Notes: generated by a model not told the origin, from the letters alone. A stretch of 11,057 bases of DNA from Thermoplasmata archaeon (GCA_023136815.1 JAGLQM010000018.1:1-11057); one strand, 5' to 3'. Counted from the first letter of the stretch, positions 1-6,584 are shown. A program made the numbers and translations.

Positions 1-1653
1 GATAGGAAGGGAATGCGCATTGTAATAGAGCTTAAAAAGGGCATGATTGAGGAAGTTGTGCTGAATCAACTCTTCAAACACACACAGATGCAGACAACCT
101 TCGGAATTATTAATCTTGTTCTGGTTAACAATGAACCAAAGGTCCTGAACCTGAAGGAGCTAATGGTGCATTATATAGAACATAGAAAGGTAATCGTGAC
201 AAAGCGCACCACCTATGACCTGAACAAGGCAAAGGCCAGGGCGCATATACTTGAGGGTTTGCTAATAGCACTGGACAATATTGACGAGGTAATAGCCCTC
301 ATACGCAAGTGCAAGAGCTCGGACGAGGCCAAGGAAGGCCTAATGGCCAGATTCATACTTTCAATGGAGCAGGCAAAGGCAATTCTTGAAATGAGGCTCA
401 GCAAGCTCACAAACATGGAACGCCAGGGTGTTAAGGACGAACATGCGATGCTCATCAATGTAATTGCCGATTTAAGCGATATCCTGGACAAGGCAGACCG
501 TGTGTTGACCATCATCAAGGAAGAACTCGTAGAAGTCAGGAACAGGTACGGCGACGAGCGCAAGACTGATTATGTAGTCCATGCAGATGATATGGACATT
601 GAAGATCTGATTCCCGAGGAGGACGTAGTTGTCAGCATCACCCAGACCGGCTATATCAAGAGACTGCCGCTGGACACATACAAGGCCCAGCGCCGTGGCG
701 GTGTTGGTCTTATTGGCATGGAAACCAAGGAAGAGGATTATGTGACCAAGTTATTCGTAACCTCAACCCACAATTTCATCATGTTCTTCACCAATAAGGG
801 CAGAGTATACTGGCTCAAGGCCTGGAAGATTCCTGTAGGCGGAAGGCATGCCAAGGGCAAGGCCATAATCAATCTGCTTCCGAGACTGGAGGACGGCGAG
901 TTAGTCACTACTGCAATGCCAATCAAGGAGTATGATGACCAGCACTGGCTCATGTTTGCAACCAAGAAAGGAATAATTAAAAAGACCATTCTTTCGGCAT
1001 ACAAGCGCCCAAGGGTCACTGGTATATGGGCTGTAAAGCTCCGTGATGACGATGAACTGGTTCGCGTGGCAATGACCGACGGCAATCAGGAAGTTATTCT
1101 TGCATCCAAGAGAGGCCAGGCAGTAAGATTCTCCGAGTCAGATGTGCGAACGGTCAGCCGTCACTCCATTGGTGTCAAGGGAATGACACTGGCTCCAAAG
1201 GACGAAGTTGTCTCAATGGCAATCGTCAGCTCGGAAGAAGAGTCCATTCTCACCCTCACGGAAAATGGCTATGGAAAGCGTTCGTTCGTCGGAAATTACC
1301 GGAAAACAAAGCGCGGCGCAAAGGGTGTCATGACCATCCGGGCAAATGAGAGAAACGGCCAGGTGGTAATGGTCCGCCAGGTATCGGATGAGCATGAGCT
1401 GATAGTCACTTCGGAATCCGGCATGGTAATACGCATGCCAGTCTCTGATATTCGCGTCATCGGCAGGGCAACCCAGGGTGTCAGAATCATGCGCATAAAG
1501 GCTGATGACCGTGTGGTTACAGTATCCAAGATTCTGAAAGCTGAAGAGGAAGATGAGATACTGGATGCTGCGGAAACCGAGCATGTTGAGAAGAAGCCGA
1601 TCTCCGATGCTGATTTTGTTGGCCTGGAGAACGGCGAGGAAGAATCAGAGTAA
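1..1653 (+). CDS. gyrA: DNA gyrase subunit A, 5'-truncated by the window edge
   Basis: This is the C-terminal part of the gyrase subunit that breaks and rejoins DNA and wraps it to introduce negative supercoils, working in the cytoplasm with GyrB. The frame is open from base 1 (DRKG before the first Met at 13), and the opening residues match the GyrA breakage-rejoining region (MRIVIELKK), so the true start lies upstream. About 550 residues are present; by family length roughly the first 300 are missing, including the active-site Tyr. The tower/coiled-coil segment is followed by the C-terminal beta-pinwheel, whose blades repeat motifs such as SRHSIGVKGM, KRGAKGVM and GRATQGVRIM. An intact GyrA box, QRRGGVG at 688-708, argues for gyrase rather than topoisomerase IV. 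The protein ends in a strongly acidic tail (EDEILDAAE, ENGEEESE). In archaea this gene is generally viewed as an ancient bacterial acquisition; gyrB is expected upstream, outside the window. Confidence 0.97.
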   Translation, partial: DRKGMRIVIELKKGMIEEVVLNQLFKHTQMQTTFGIINLVLVNNEPKVLNLKELMVHYIEHRKVIVTKRTTYDLNKAKARAHILEGLLIALDNIDEVIALIRKCKSSDEAKEGLMARFILSMEQAKAILEMRLSKLTNMERQGVKDEHAMLINVIADLSDILDKADRVLTIIKEELVEVRNRYGDERKTDYVVHADDMDIEDLIPEEDVVVSITQTGYIKRLPLDTYKAQRRGGVGLIGMETKEEDYVTKLFVTSTHNFIMFFTNKGRVYWLKAWKIPVGGRHAKGKAIINLLPRLEDGELVTTAMPIKEYDDQHWLMFATKKGIIKKTILSAYKRPRVTGIWAVKLRDDDELVRVAMTDGNQEVILASKRGQAVRFSESDVRTVSRHSIGVKGMTLAPKDEVVSMAIVSSEEESILTLTENGYGKRSFVGNYRKTKRGAKGVMTIRANERNGQVVMVRQVSDEHELIVTSESGMVIRMPVSDIRVIGRATQGVRIMRIKADDRVVTVSKILKAEEEDEILDAAETEHVEKKPISDADFVGLENGEEESE

Positions 1654-1661
1654 ATAAAATC

Positions 1662-1700
1662 GACTGGCATTCAGATAATGTCAGTCTTTTATAATTTTTA
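1662..1700 (+). terminator. Hairpin terminator after gyrA
   Basis: Nine bases after the gyrA stop, GACTGGCATT (1662-1671) pairs with AATGTCAGTC (1677-1686) over 10 bp with one G-U pair and a 5-base loop. It is followed by TTTT and a further T-rich stretch to 1700. This has the form of an intrinsic terminator; in archaea the T-rich tract itself is the better established signal. Confidence 0.75.
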
Positions 1701-1745
1701 TTCGGTCGAGTGGATATTTAATATGCAGGTGATGTCGGCTTCATA

Positions 1746-1792
1746 ACCTATTTTTGACAGTTTGCGTAGAAAACCTGCAATCAAAAATAGGT
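1746..1792. repeat. Perfect 12-bp inverted repeat between gyrA and the arsR-type gene
   Basis: ACCTATTTTTGA (1746-1757) and TCAAAAATAGGT (1781-1792) are exact reverse complements separated by 23 bases. Inside the spacer TTGC (1762-1765) can pair with GCAA (1777-1780), so the whole unit could fold as a longer hairpin with a bulge. Its right arm ends 24 bases before the TATA box of the next gene. It could be a regulator site, a second terminator or a remnant of a small repeat; nothing in the sequence decides between these. Confidence 0.6.
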
Positions 1793-1808
1793 ATACTCAA
1801 ATTTATGG

Positions 1809-1824
1809 CGAAAGATTTTTATAC
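1809..1824 (+). promoter_or_regulatory. TATA-box promoter of the metal-resistance operon
   Basis: A purine-rich BRE-like CGAAAGA is followed by TTTTTATAC (1816-1824), a typical euryarchaeal TATA box. Transcription would be expected to start near 1845, giving a leader of about 25 bases before the ATG at 1871. The next element downstream is a palindrome that covers the predicted start point. Confidence 0.7.
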
Positions 1825-1827
1825 TCG

Positions 1828-1853
1828 TTTGAACATTTGAGCAACTGTTCAAA
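1828..1853. promoter_or_regulatory. ArsR/SmtB-type operator
   Basis: TTTGAACA (1828-1835) and TGTTCAAA (1846-1853) are perfect inverted 8-mers spaced by 10 bases. The spacer begins with TTTGAGCA (1836-1843), a near copy of the left arm in direct orientation. Symmetric TGAACA/TGTTCA arms are the usual form of ArsR/SmtB operators. The site lies just downstream of the TATA box over the predicted transcription start, where a bound repressor would block initiation. The expected ligand is the ArsR-type protein encoded directly after it. Confidence 0.75.
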
Positions 1854-1870
1854 TAACCGGGGGCTGGCTA

Positions 1871-2227
1871 ATGAATCCTAAAGAAGATGTCTGTCAGATA
1901 AATATCATAAACGAGAAGAAAGTTGAGGCCGTAGGAAAGGAGATGCTGGAAGATGATGTCTATTCTGATCTTTCGGAAACCTTCAGCGCACTGGGCAATA
2001 TCACCCGTGTGAAAATACTCCATATCCTTTCCAGAGATGAATTATGCGTGTGCGACATATCTGCGATCCTGGCTATGAGCATCTCCGCTGTTTCTCATCA
2101 ATTAAGAATTTTGAGAAACATGAAGATAGTGAAGTTCAGGAAAGATGGAAAAATCGTTTACTATTCACTTGATGACGGTCATATAGTTCAGCTTTTAAAA
2201 ATTGCCCGGGAACACATAATGGAGTGA
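1871..2227 (+). CDS. ArsR/SmtB-family metal-sensing repressor, CadC-like
   Basis: A 118-residue winged-helix repressor, the usual family length, that should leave its operator when it binds metal and so switch on the export ATPase behind it. The HTH core is LCVCDISAILAMSISAVSHQLRILR. The alpha-3 site motif ELCVCD supplies Cys59 and Cys61. An N-terminal arm resembling that of CadC contributes Cys8, but the position matching the second arm cysteine of CadC is Ile12. The alpha-5 zinc site D-x-H-x10-H-x2-E is complete (Asp102, His104, His115, Glu118). This mix fits sensing of Cd, Pb or Zn better than arsenite, which is inference. The ATG at 1871 is preceded by a G-rich run (1859-1863) acting as a weak ribosome site. 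The stop is 4 bases before the ATPase start, so the two genes form an operon. Confidence 0.93.
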   Translation: MNPKEDVCQINIINEKKVEAVGKEMLEDDVYSDLSETFSALGNITRVKILHILSRDELCVCDISAILAMSISAVSHQLRILRNMKIVKFRKDGKIVYYSLDDGHIVQLLKIAREHIME

Positions 2228-2231
2228 TATT

Positions 2232-4346
2232 TTGATAGAATTGAAAATCAAAGGGCTTCATTGCGCAGATTGTGTAGGAAAGATCGAGAAATCAATGTCA
2301 TCGCTCGAAGGCATCGAACATATCAAGCTAAATTTCAGCACGAGCAAGATGCAGATAAGGTATAATCCAGATGCTATCTCTCTGGAAGAAATACACTCAA
2401 AAATAAAGAGCCTCGGATATGGCATTCTTGATGAAGAAATAGAAGAAATAAGCGCATTCTCGTTGAAGAACCGCAAGTTTGTTTTTACCTTCATATCAGG
2501 AATTGCGATGCTTCTCGGACTTGTTATGTATTTCCTGACTCCAGATACTGTTCTGATGACATTTTATCTGGACATACACACATCCAGCTTGCTTTTCATC
2601 ATTGCCATGGTCTTCGGCGGTTATCATGCGGTCAAAAAAGCCGGAAAAGCACTGCTCAACAAGGTATTTGTCATAGACTCCCTGATGCTCATTGGCGCAC
2701 TCGGTGCGGTTCTGATTGATGCCTTTGCCGAAGGCGCAGCGGTTCTGTTCCTCTTCTCGCTGGCCGATCTGTTGGAGGGCTATTCCATAGAACGCTCTCG
2801 CAAATCTCTGAACGAGCTTGTGAATATCACACCAAAAGTAGCCTCGGTCAGGAGAGGTGAAAAATATATTGATATCCCGATAGAGGAAATCCAGGTCGGG
2901 GACATGGTGCTTGTAAGATCGGGAGAACGAATTGCGGTAGATGGTCAGGTAATCAAGGGCGTGTCATCGATAAATCAGGCTCCGATAACAGGTGAATCCA
3001 TGCCCGTGACAAAGGATATCGGAGACATTGTTTTTGCTGGTACGATAAATCAGGAAGGTTCGCTGGAAATCCAGGTTATGAAGGGATACAAGGACAGCAC
3101 GGTGGCCAAGATAATTGAGCTTGTGGAATCGGCGGAAGAGCAAAAGGCCCCGATAGAGCGTTTCATAGATCAGTTTGCCAAGTACTACACCCCTGCTGTG
3201 ATAATCATGGCAGTGATGGTGACCGTGATTCCGACATGGGTATTTCAGCAGCCATTTAATGTCTGGTTCTATAAATCACTCCTCCTTCTCCTCATCTCAT
3301 GCCCTTGTGCACTTGCTCTATCCACGCCTATTTCAATAGTATCTGGAATAACAAGCGGCGCAAAGAACGGAGTTCTGTTCAAGGGCGGGGCTTATGTCGA
3401 GCAGCTGGCAAAGATAGATACATTCGCCTTTGACAAGACAGGCACTCTTACCGAAGGCAAGCCCGTGGTGACCGATGTAATTCCATTCAATGGCTATTCC
3501 AGGGAAGATGTCCTTTCGATAGCATCAACGCTTGAATGCCGGTCAGAACACCCACTTGGCAAGGCGATAGTGGAAATCGCAGAACATGAATCTTTCTTCA
3601 GGGAATGTTCGGATTTTACCGCGATAACAGGCAAGGGAATCAAGGGAATTATTGAGAATGAAACATATCTTGTCGGCAGCAAGAAACTGTTCAATCCAGA
3701 GACTTTATCCAATTTCGAGGAGGACATCTTGAAACTCGAAGACGAGGCAAAGACCATAGTCATCGTGGGAAAAGAAAATGAGGCGGCTGGAATAATTGGA
3801 TTATCCGATAAAATCCGGGATGGCAGTAAGCGCATGGTCGAGGATCTTCACGCCATGGGCATAAAACAAGTGATAATGCTCACTGGCGACAACAAGAGAA
3901 CTGCCAAGGCCGTAGCCGAAAAGATAGGAGTGGATGAGTATCATGCGGAACTTCTTCCCGAGCAGAAGGTTTCGTTTATAAAGAAAGCCGCCGAAGAAAA
4001 TAGAAGGATCGCAATGGTAGGTGACGGCATGAACGACGCTCCAGCATTGGCCACAGCGCATCTGGGAATTGCGATGGGCGCGGCAGGATCGGATACCGCT
4101 CTGGAGGTAGCCGATATTGCATTGATGGATGACAACATCTCCAGAATCCCGTATCTTCTTTCCCTGGGAAAAAGAACCATGGGCATAGTGAAGCAGAATA
4201 TCGCACTCGCCATCGGAATCAAGCTGTTGTTCGCCATACTTGTGTTTCCAGGACTGGTAACTCTCTGGATGGCAGTCGCCATTGGCGATATGGGTGTGAG
4301 TTTGGCTGTAATATTCAATGCTCTGAGGTTGACGAAGGTACGTTGA
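2232..4346 (+). CDS. cadA: P1B-type heavy-metal efflux ATPase (Zn/Cd/Pb, CadA/ZntA group)
   Basis: An ATP-driven pump that exports divalent soft metals across the cytoplasmic membrane. At 704 residues it has the normal length. In order: one heavy-metal-associated domain with Cys11-x-x-Cys14 (GLHCADC); about four helices between residues 80 and 185; the actuator loop with TGES at 253-256; the metal-binding helix with Cys357-Pro-Cys359 followed by ALALSTP; the phosphorylation loop with Asp401 in DKTGT; His440-Pro441; the hinge GDGMNDAP at 597-604; and two final helices with Lys664 and Asp686. CPC together with that late Lys and Asp marks the P1B-2 (Zn/Cd/Pb) group rather than copper pumps. The start is TTG at 2232, supported by GGAGTGAT at 2221-2228 that overlaps the end of the repressor gene; no ATG lies nearer the HMA domain. 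Expression should follow metal release of the repressor. Confidence 0.95.
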   Translation: MIELKIKGLHCADCVGKIEKSMSSLEGIEHIKLNFSTSKMQIRYNPDAISLEEIHSKIKSLGYGILDEEIEEISAFSLKNRKFVFTFISGIAMLLGLVMYFLTPDTVLMTFYLDIHTSSLLFIIAMVFGGYHAVKKAGKALLNKVFVIDSLMLIGALGAVLIDAFAEGAAVLFLFSLADLLEGYSIERSRKSLNELVNITPKVASVRRGEKYIDIPIEEIQVGDMVLVRSGERIAVDGQVIKGVSSINQAPITGESMPVTKDIGDIVFAGTINQEGSLEIQVMKGYKDSTVAKIIELVESAEEQKAPIERFIDQFAKYYTPAVIIMAVMVTVIPTWVFQQPFNVWFYKSLLLLLISCPCALALSTPISIVSGITSGAKNGVLFKGGAYVEQLAKIDTFAFDKTGTLTEGKPVVTDVIPFNGYSREDVLSIASTLECRSEHPLGKAIVEIAEHESFFRECSDFTAITGKGIKGIIENETYLVGSKKLFNPETLSNFEEDILKLEDEAKTIVIVGKENEAAGIIGLSDKIRDGSKRMVEDLHAMGIKQVIMLTGDNKRTAKAVAEKIGVDEYHAELLPEQKVSFIKKAAEENRRIAMVGDGMNDAPALATAHLGIAMGAAGSDTALEVADIALMDDNISRIPYLLSLGKRTMGIVKQNIALAIGIKLLFAILVFPGLVTLWMAVAIGDMGVSLAVIFNALRLTKVR

Positions 4347-4354
4347 TAATCATT

Positions 4355-4381
4355 AAAAGAAAAATACTTAGCTGAAGCTAA
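4355..4381 (-). terminator. Distal terminator for the cold shock gene
   Basis: On the minus strand TTAGC, loop TTCA, GCTAA (4381-4368) is followed by a T-rich stretch (4364-4355). The T-tract exists only on the minus strand, so it serves the leftward transcript rather than the ATPase gene that ends at 4346. Confidence 0.5.
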
Positions 4382-4397
4382 TCAGTAAAAATAATGG

Positions 4398-4428
4398 AAA
4401 AAAGTAGCTGCAGTGTTATACAACAGCT
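4398..4428 (-). terminator. Proximal terminator for the cold shock gene
   Basis: On the minus strand AGCTG (4428-4424) pairs with CAGCT (4410-4406) around a 13-base loop, and six T residues follow (4403-4398). The stem is short, but its position 23 bases after the cold shock stop codon and the following T run fit a terminator. Confidence 0.5.
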
Positions 4429-4437
4429 TATGTCAGT

Positions 4438-4456
4438 TTGTAATCTAAAATTACAA
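4438..4456 (+). terminator. Possible weak terminator for the ATPase operon
   Basis: TTGTAAT (4438-4444) and ATTACAA (4450-4456) form a 7-bp A/T-rich hairpin followed by TTTCTT on the plus strand. It overlaps the stop codon of the convergent cold shock gene. It is the only candidate terminator for the metal operon in the gap after 4346 and is weak. Confidence 0.35.
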
Positions 4457-4642
4457 TTTCTTGAGGTTTGCAGCCTGAGGTCCCTTATCGGAATCTTCGA
4501 GATCAAATTCGACCTCATCGCCCTCGTCCAGACGAATTCCTTCGGGTATAGCGCTTCTGTGAACAAATATGTCCTTCTCGCCATCTACTTCGATAAAACC
4601 GAAGCCCTTCATGCCGTTGTACCATTTTATGGAGCCCTTCAC
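4451..4642 (-). CDS. Cold shock protein, CspA family
   Basis: A 63-residue single-domain OB-fold protein that binds single-stranded nucleic acid and acts as an RNA chaperone in the cytoplasm; the length is normal for the family. RNP1 is present as KGFGFIEV (residues 12-19) and RNP2 as DIFVHRSAI (24-32), with the aromatic residues that stack on bases. The typical opening KGSIKWYN and closing GPQAANLKK are also there. The start is GTG at 4642-4640, fixed by a perfect GGAGGTGA site (4655-4648) five bases upstream; no in-frame ATG precedes it. The gene stands alone and points leftward, convergent with the metal operon and divergent from the reductase. Its leader can form mutually exclusive hairpins next to or across the ribosome site. 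Confidence 0.96.
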   Translation of the reverse strand: MKGSIKWYNGMKGFGFIEVDGEKDIFVHRSAIPEGIRLDEGDEVEFDLEDSDKGPQAANLKKL

Positions 4643-4647
4643 TTATG

Positions 4648-4677
4648 TCACCTCCTCAGATATTCTTGAGGATCTGA
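4648..4677 (-). promoter_or_regulatory. Foldable leader at the cold shock ribosome site
   Basis: In the minus-strand transcript, TCAGAT (4677-4672) can pair with ATCTGA (4661-4656), leaving the adjoining GGAGGTGA free. Alternatively TCCTCA (4672-4667) can pair with TGAGGA (4658-4653), burying the first bases of that ribosome site. The two folds share bases and exclude each other. A temperature-sensitive switch is plausible for a cold shock gene, but this is inference from pairing alone. Confidence 0.4.
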
Positions 4678-4705
4678 TCTTTTAATAATATTGGAATACA
4701 ACATC

Positions 4706-4718
4706 TCATATAATTAAT
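4706..4718 (-). promoter_or_regulatory. TATA-box promoter of the cold shock gene
   Basis: On the minus strand the stretch 4718-4706 reads as an A/T-rich box with core TTATATGAG. Transcription would begin near 4685 and give a leader of about 43 bases ending at the GTG start, long enough to contain the foldable element. A second A/T-rich stretch at 4682-4692 is too close to the gene to be preferred. Confidence 0.5.
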
Positions 4719-4760
4719 TGTGTATTGCTTTTTGAGGTAAATTATTATCTTGGAACTATC

Positions 4761-4848
4761 ATATCCCTGTAATTGGTGATATCGAGGACATCTGAATGTC
4801 CGAGAGAGGCCTTTGGTACTAGGTGGTATTGAGCCTGAAAAGGTTCAA
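4761..4848 (+). promoter_or_regulatory. Run of hairpins upstream of the reductase gene, candidate structured leader
   Basis: Three hairpins lie in series. First, ATATCCC (4761-4767) pairs with GG plus GATAT (4775-4782) with one bulged base. Second, GGACAT (4786-4791), loop CTGA, pairs with ATGTCC (4796-4801). Third, TTGAGCCT (4829-4836), loop GAAA, pairs with AGGTTCAA (4841-4848), an 8-bp stem with one G-U pair capped by a GNRA tetraloop. The element ends 24 bases before the reductase ribosome site. I do not recognise it as a known riboswitch. The transcription start is unclear: A/T-rich boxes at 4707-4720 or 4738-4747 would place it near 4740 or 4770. Confidence 0.4.
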
Positions 4849-4883
4849 GAAATGTCTAATTATGGACAATCAGGAGGAATTAT

Positions 4884-5840
4884 ATGGACAGGATAAAACT
4901 GGGAAACAGCGGCCTCATGGTCTCAAGAATAGGTATTGGCGGGGCGCAGTGGGGCATGGAGAACTATGGGATAACAGACCCCGATACCATCAAAGCCACG
5001 ATAAATCATGCAATTGATTCTGGAATTAATTATCTGGATACTGCTGAATCATATGCTGATGGAGCCTCAGAAAGATACATTGGCCAGGTACTCAAAGAAC
5101 GCGGTGACAGAGAAAACCTGATACTTGCCACCAAAATTCATCCATTACATCTGGGATTCGACGAGGTTCTCAAGGCCTGCAATGCCAGCCTTCGCAGGCT
5201 CCAGACTGATTATATTGATTTATTCCAGATACATGCACCCAGCCCTACTGTTCCGATTTCAGAAACAATGATTGCCCTGCGAACCTTGCTGGACGATGGA
5301 AAAATTCGCCATGTGGGCGTGTCGAACTTCCAGGTATCAATGTGCGAGGTTGCAATTAATTCACTGGACAGTCATGAGATAATATCCAATCAACTTGAAT
5401 ACAGCATCCTCAACCGGAATATAGAAAAAGCAATGCTGAAATATGCCACATGGCGGGAACTCGTAGTTATCGCATACTCTCCTCTAGCCAGGGGAATGCT
5501 CACAGGAAAATTCATGTCTGGCCACGAACTTCCCGTTGACGATCGGCGTCAAAAGAAACCATTATTCTGCAATAAGGAGAACATTGAGAAACTTCAGCCG
5601 CTCATGGAGCTTCTGAAGGAAATCGGTGACAGGAACAATGCTGACATATCCCAGGTTGCTCTTAATTGGCTTCTGAAATTCGATAATGTGATTCCTCTTC
5701 CCGGTGCAAAATCAAGAGAGCAGGTGGACAGTCATGTTGCCGCAACCACATGGACCATGCCAGATGACGACTGGAATGCCATATCCAAGGCTTCCGAGGA
5801 TTTGCGTTTGAACAATTTCTATCATTTTGGACAGGATTGA
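4884..5840 (+). CDS. Aldo/keto reductase
   Basis: A 318-residue cytoplasmic oxidoreductase of the (beta/alpha)8-barrel AKR family that reduces carbonyl groups with NAD(P)H; the substrate cannot be read from the sequence. The catalytic tetrad is complete: Asp52 and Tyr57 in NYLDTAESYADG, Lys84 in ATKIHP and His117 in LFQIHAP. Other family marks are IRHVGVSNF, the SNQLEYSILNR strand and AYSPLARGMLTGKF, and the cofactor end motif IPLPGAKSREQV. The ATG at 4884 has GGAGG at 4873-4877, six bases away. The next gene starts 2 bases after the stop, so the two are probably one transcript. The region upstream holds several hairpins and is shared with the divergent cold shock promoter. Confidence 0.95.
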   Translation: MDRIKLGNSGLMVSRIGIGGAQWGMENYGITDPDTIKATINHAIDSGINYLDTAESYADGASERYIGQVLKERGDRENLILATKIHPLHLGFDEVLKACNASLRRLQTDYIDLFQIHAPSPTVPISETMIALRTLLDDGKIRHVGVSNFQVSMCEVAINSLDSHEIISNQLEYSILNRNIEKAMLKYATWRELVVIAYSPLARGMLTGKFMSGHELPVDDRRQKKPLFCNKENIEKLQPLMELLKEIGDRNNADISQVALNWLLKFDNVIPLPGAKSREQVDSHVAATTWTMPDDDWNAISKASEDLRLNNFYHFGQD

Positions 5841-5842
5841 AC

Positions 5843-6334
5843 ATGGCTAGCAAAAAGGACAAGGATGCCGAAAGTGGCCTCCAGGTATTTGCAATATTAG
5901 GTATTTTCTGTACTATTGGCTTCTATTACTGGACCTGGGATGGTGCTCTTTCTGATTTTGGTATGAGTCAGCGGGCACTATCCTGTTGTAATGTAGTTAA
6001 TATTCTCCTGACAATGATCTTTCTGGCATCCTGGCGGTACACCAAGAAGGAAATTCGAATCAAGGATTATCTGGAAGAGTATTTTGTAAAAAATGTTTCT
6101 ATTTCCATTGAACACATTACTGAAAAATTTCGGATTTCTCAATCATCTGCCATTAAGATTCTGAACATCTGGGCCATGGAGACTGCTGTTAAAGGTGAGT
6201 ATGATGTTATGACTGGCATTTATTCAAAAGAGCCTGAACCTGAGGATGATATACTGCCATTCTGCCCCAAATGCGGCAGTGAATTGGAAATAATTGGAGC
6301 CAGAAATTGCAGCAATTGCAAGGATTTCGAGTAA
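5843..6334 (+). CDS. Two-helix membrane protein with winged-helix-like segment and C-terminal zinc ribbon
   Basis: I do not recognise a named family. The 163-residue protein has two hydrophobic helices (about residues 13-32 and 46-64) preceded by a Lys-rich tip, so both ends are probably cytoplasmic. Residues 70-127 look like a winged helix: two or three helices (DYLEEYFVK, IEHITEKFRISQSSAIKILNIWAME) and then a wing-like VKGEYDVMTGIY. The C-terminus is a zinc ribbon with Cys141, Cys144, Cys156 and Cys159 (C-x2-C-x11-C-x2-C). A membrane-held nucleic-acid-binding or protein-binding regulator is one reading, but function is unknown. The ATG at 5843 is chosen over a TTG six bases upstream; AGGA at 5833-5836 is a modest ribosome site. 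Two-base spacing from the reductase suggests translational coupling. Confidence 0.8.
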   Translation: MASKKDKDAESGLQVFAILGIFCTIGFYYWTWDGALSDFGMSQRALSCCNVVNILLTMIFLASWRYTKKEIRIKDYLEEYFVKNVSISIEHITEKFRISQSSAIKILNIWAMETAVKGEYDVMTGIYSKEPEPEDDILPFCPKCGSELEIIGARNCSNCKDFE

Positions 6335-6352
6335 ACTACAGATCTTAAATAT

Positions 6353-6371
6353 GGATGAATAAAATTCATCC
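6353..6371 (+). terminator. Hairpin after the reductase operon
   Basis: GGATGAAT (6353-6360), loop AAA, ATTCATCC (6364-6371) is a perfect 8-bp hairpin 18 bases after the stop codon. There is no T-tract directly after it, so it may protect a 3' end or act as a weak terminator. Confidence 0.45.
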
Positions 6372-6554
6372 TAATCCAAACCAACCCACGTTTGACATTT
6401 GATATATAGAAAAGTTAGGTTAGAATGGGCGTTGCCCTTAAAATCATTAGATGAAAAAAGAAAAGCTGAAAATCAAGGATTTTTTACATCAAAATTCCGA
6501 TATATGCTGTTTTTGAGTAATTTAAGAGCAAAGCCGTTAGAATGGGAAAATTGA
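6372..6554. other. Intergenic stretch with an 11-bp direct repeat
   Basis: There is no credible gene here. GTTAGAATGGG occurs at 6419-6429 and again at 6536-6546. The first copy runs into a small GGGC-GTT-GCCC hairpin (6427-6437). There is also a TATA-like stretch around 6400-6409 and a T6 run near 6480, which could in principle bracket a short transcript, but no conserved RNA structure is recognisable. Confidence 0.35.
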
Positions 6555-6584
6555 AATAGATAAATATGCTTAATGATATCTATT
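6555..6584 (+). promoter_or_regulatory. TATA-box promoter of the caspase-like gene flanked by an inverted repeat
   Basis: AATAGATA (6555-6562) and TATCTATT (6577-6584) are perfect inverted 8-mers with a 14-base spacer. The TATA-like ATAAATATG (6560-6568) overlaps the left arm. Transcription would start near 6590, about 21 bases before the ATG. A repressor on this palindrome would compete with TBP, so regulated expression of the peptidase is a fair inference. Confidence 0.5.

Noticed and set aside
1213..1670. Open frames on the minus strand inside gyrA
   Set aside because: They lie opposite a clearly conserved gyrase reading frame, show no family motif and have no ribosome site; they are by-products of its codon use.
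4378..4669. Plus- and minus-strand frames overlapping the cold shock gene
   Set aside because: The CspA-family frame with RNP1, RNP2 and a perfect ribosome site accounts for this DNA; the other frames have no recognisable protein features.
4781..4850. tRNA-like or known riboswitch in the hairpins before the reductase
   Set aside because: There is no cloverleaf, acceptor stem or anticodon arm, and no recognisable TPP, fluoride or other riboswitch core; kept only as an unclassified structured region.
5837..5842. TTG at 5837 as start of the two-helix membrane protein
   Set aside because: The ATG two codons later is spaced better from AGGA at 5833-5836 and avoids overlap with the reductase stop.
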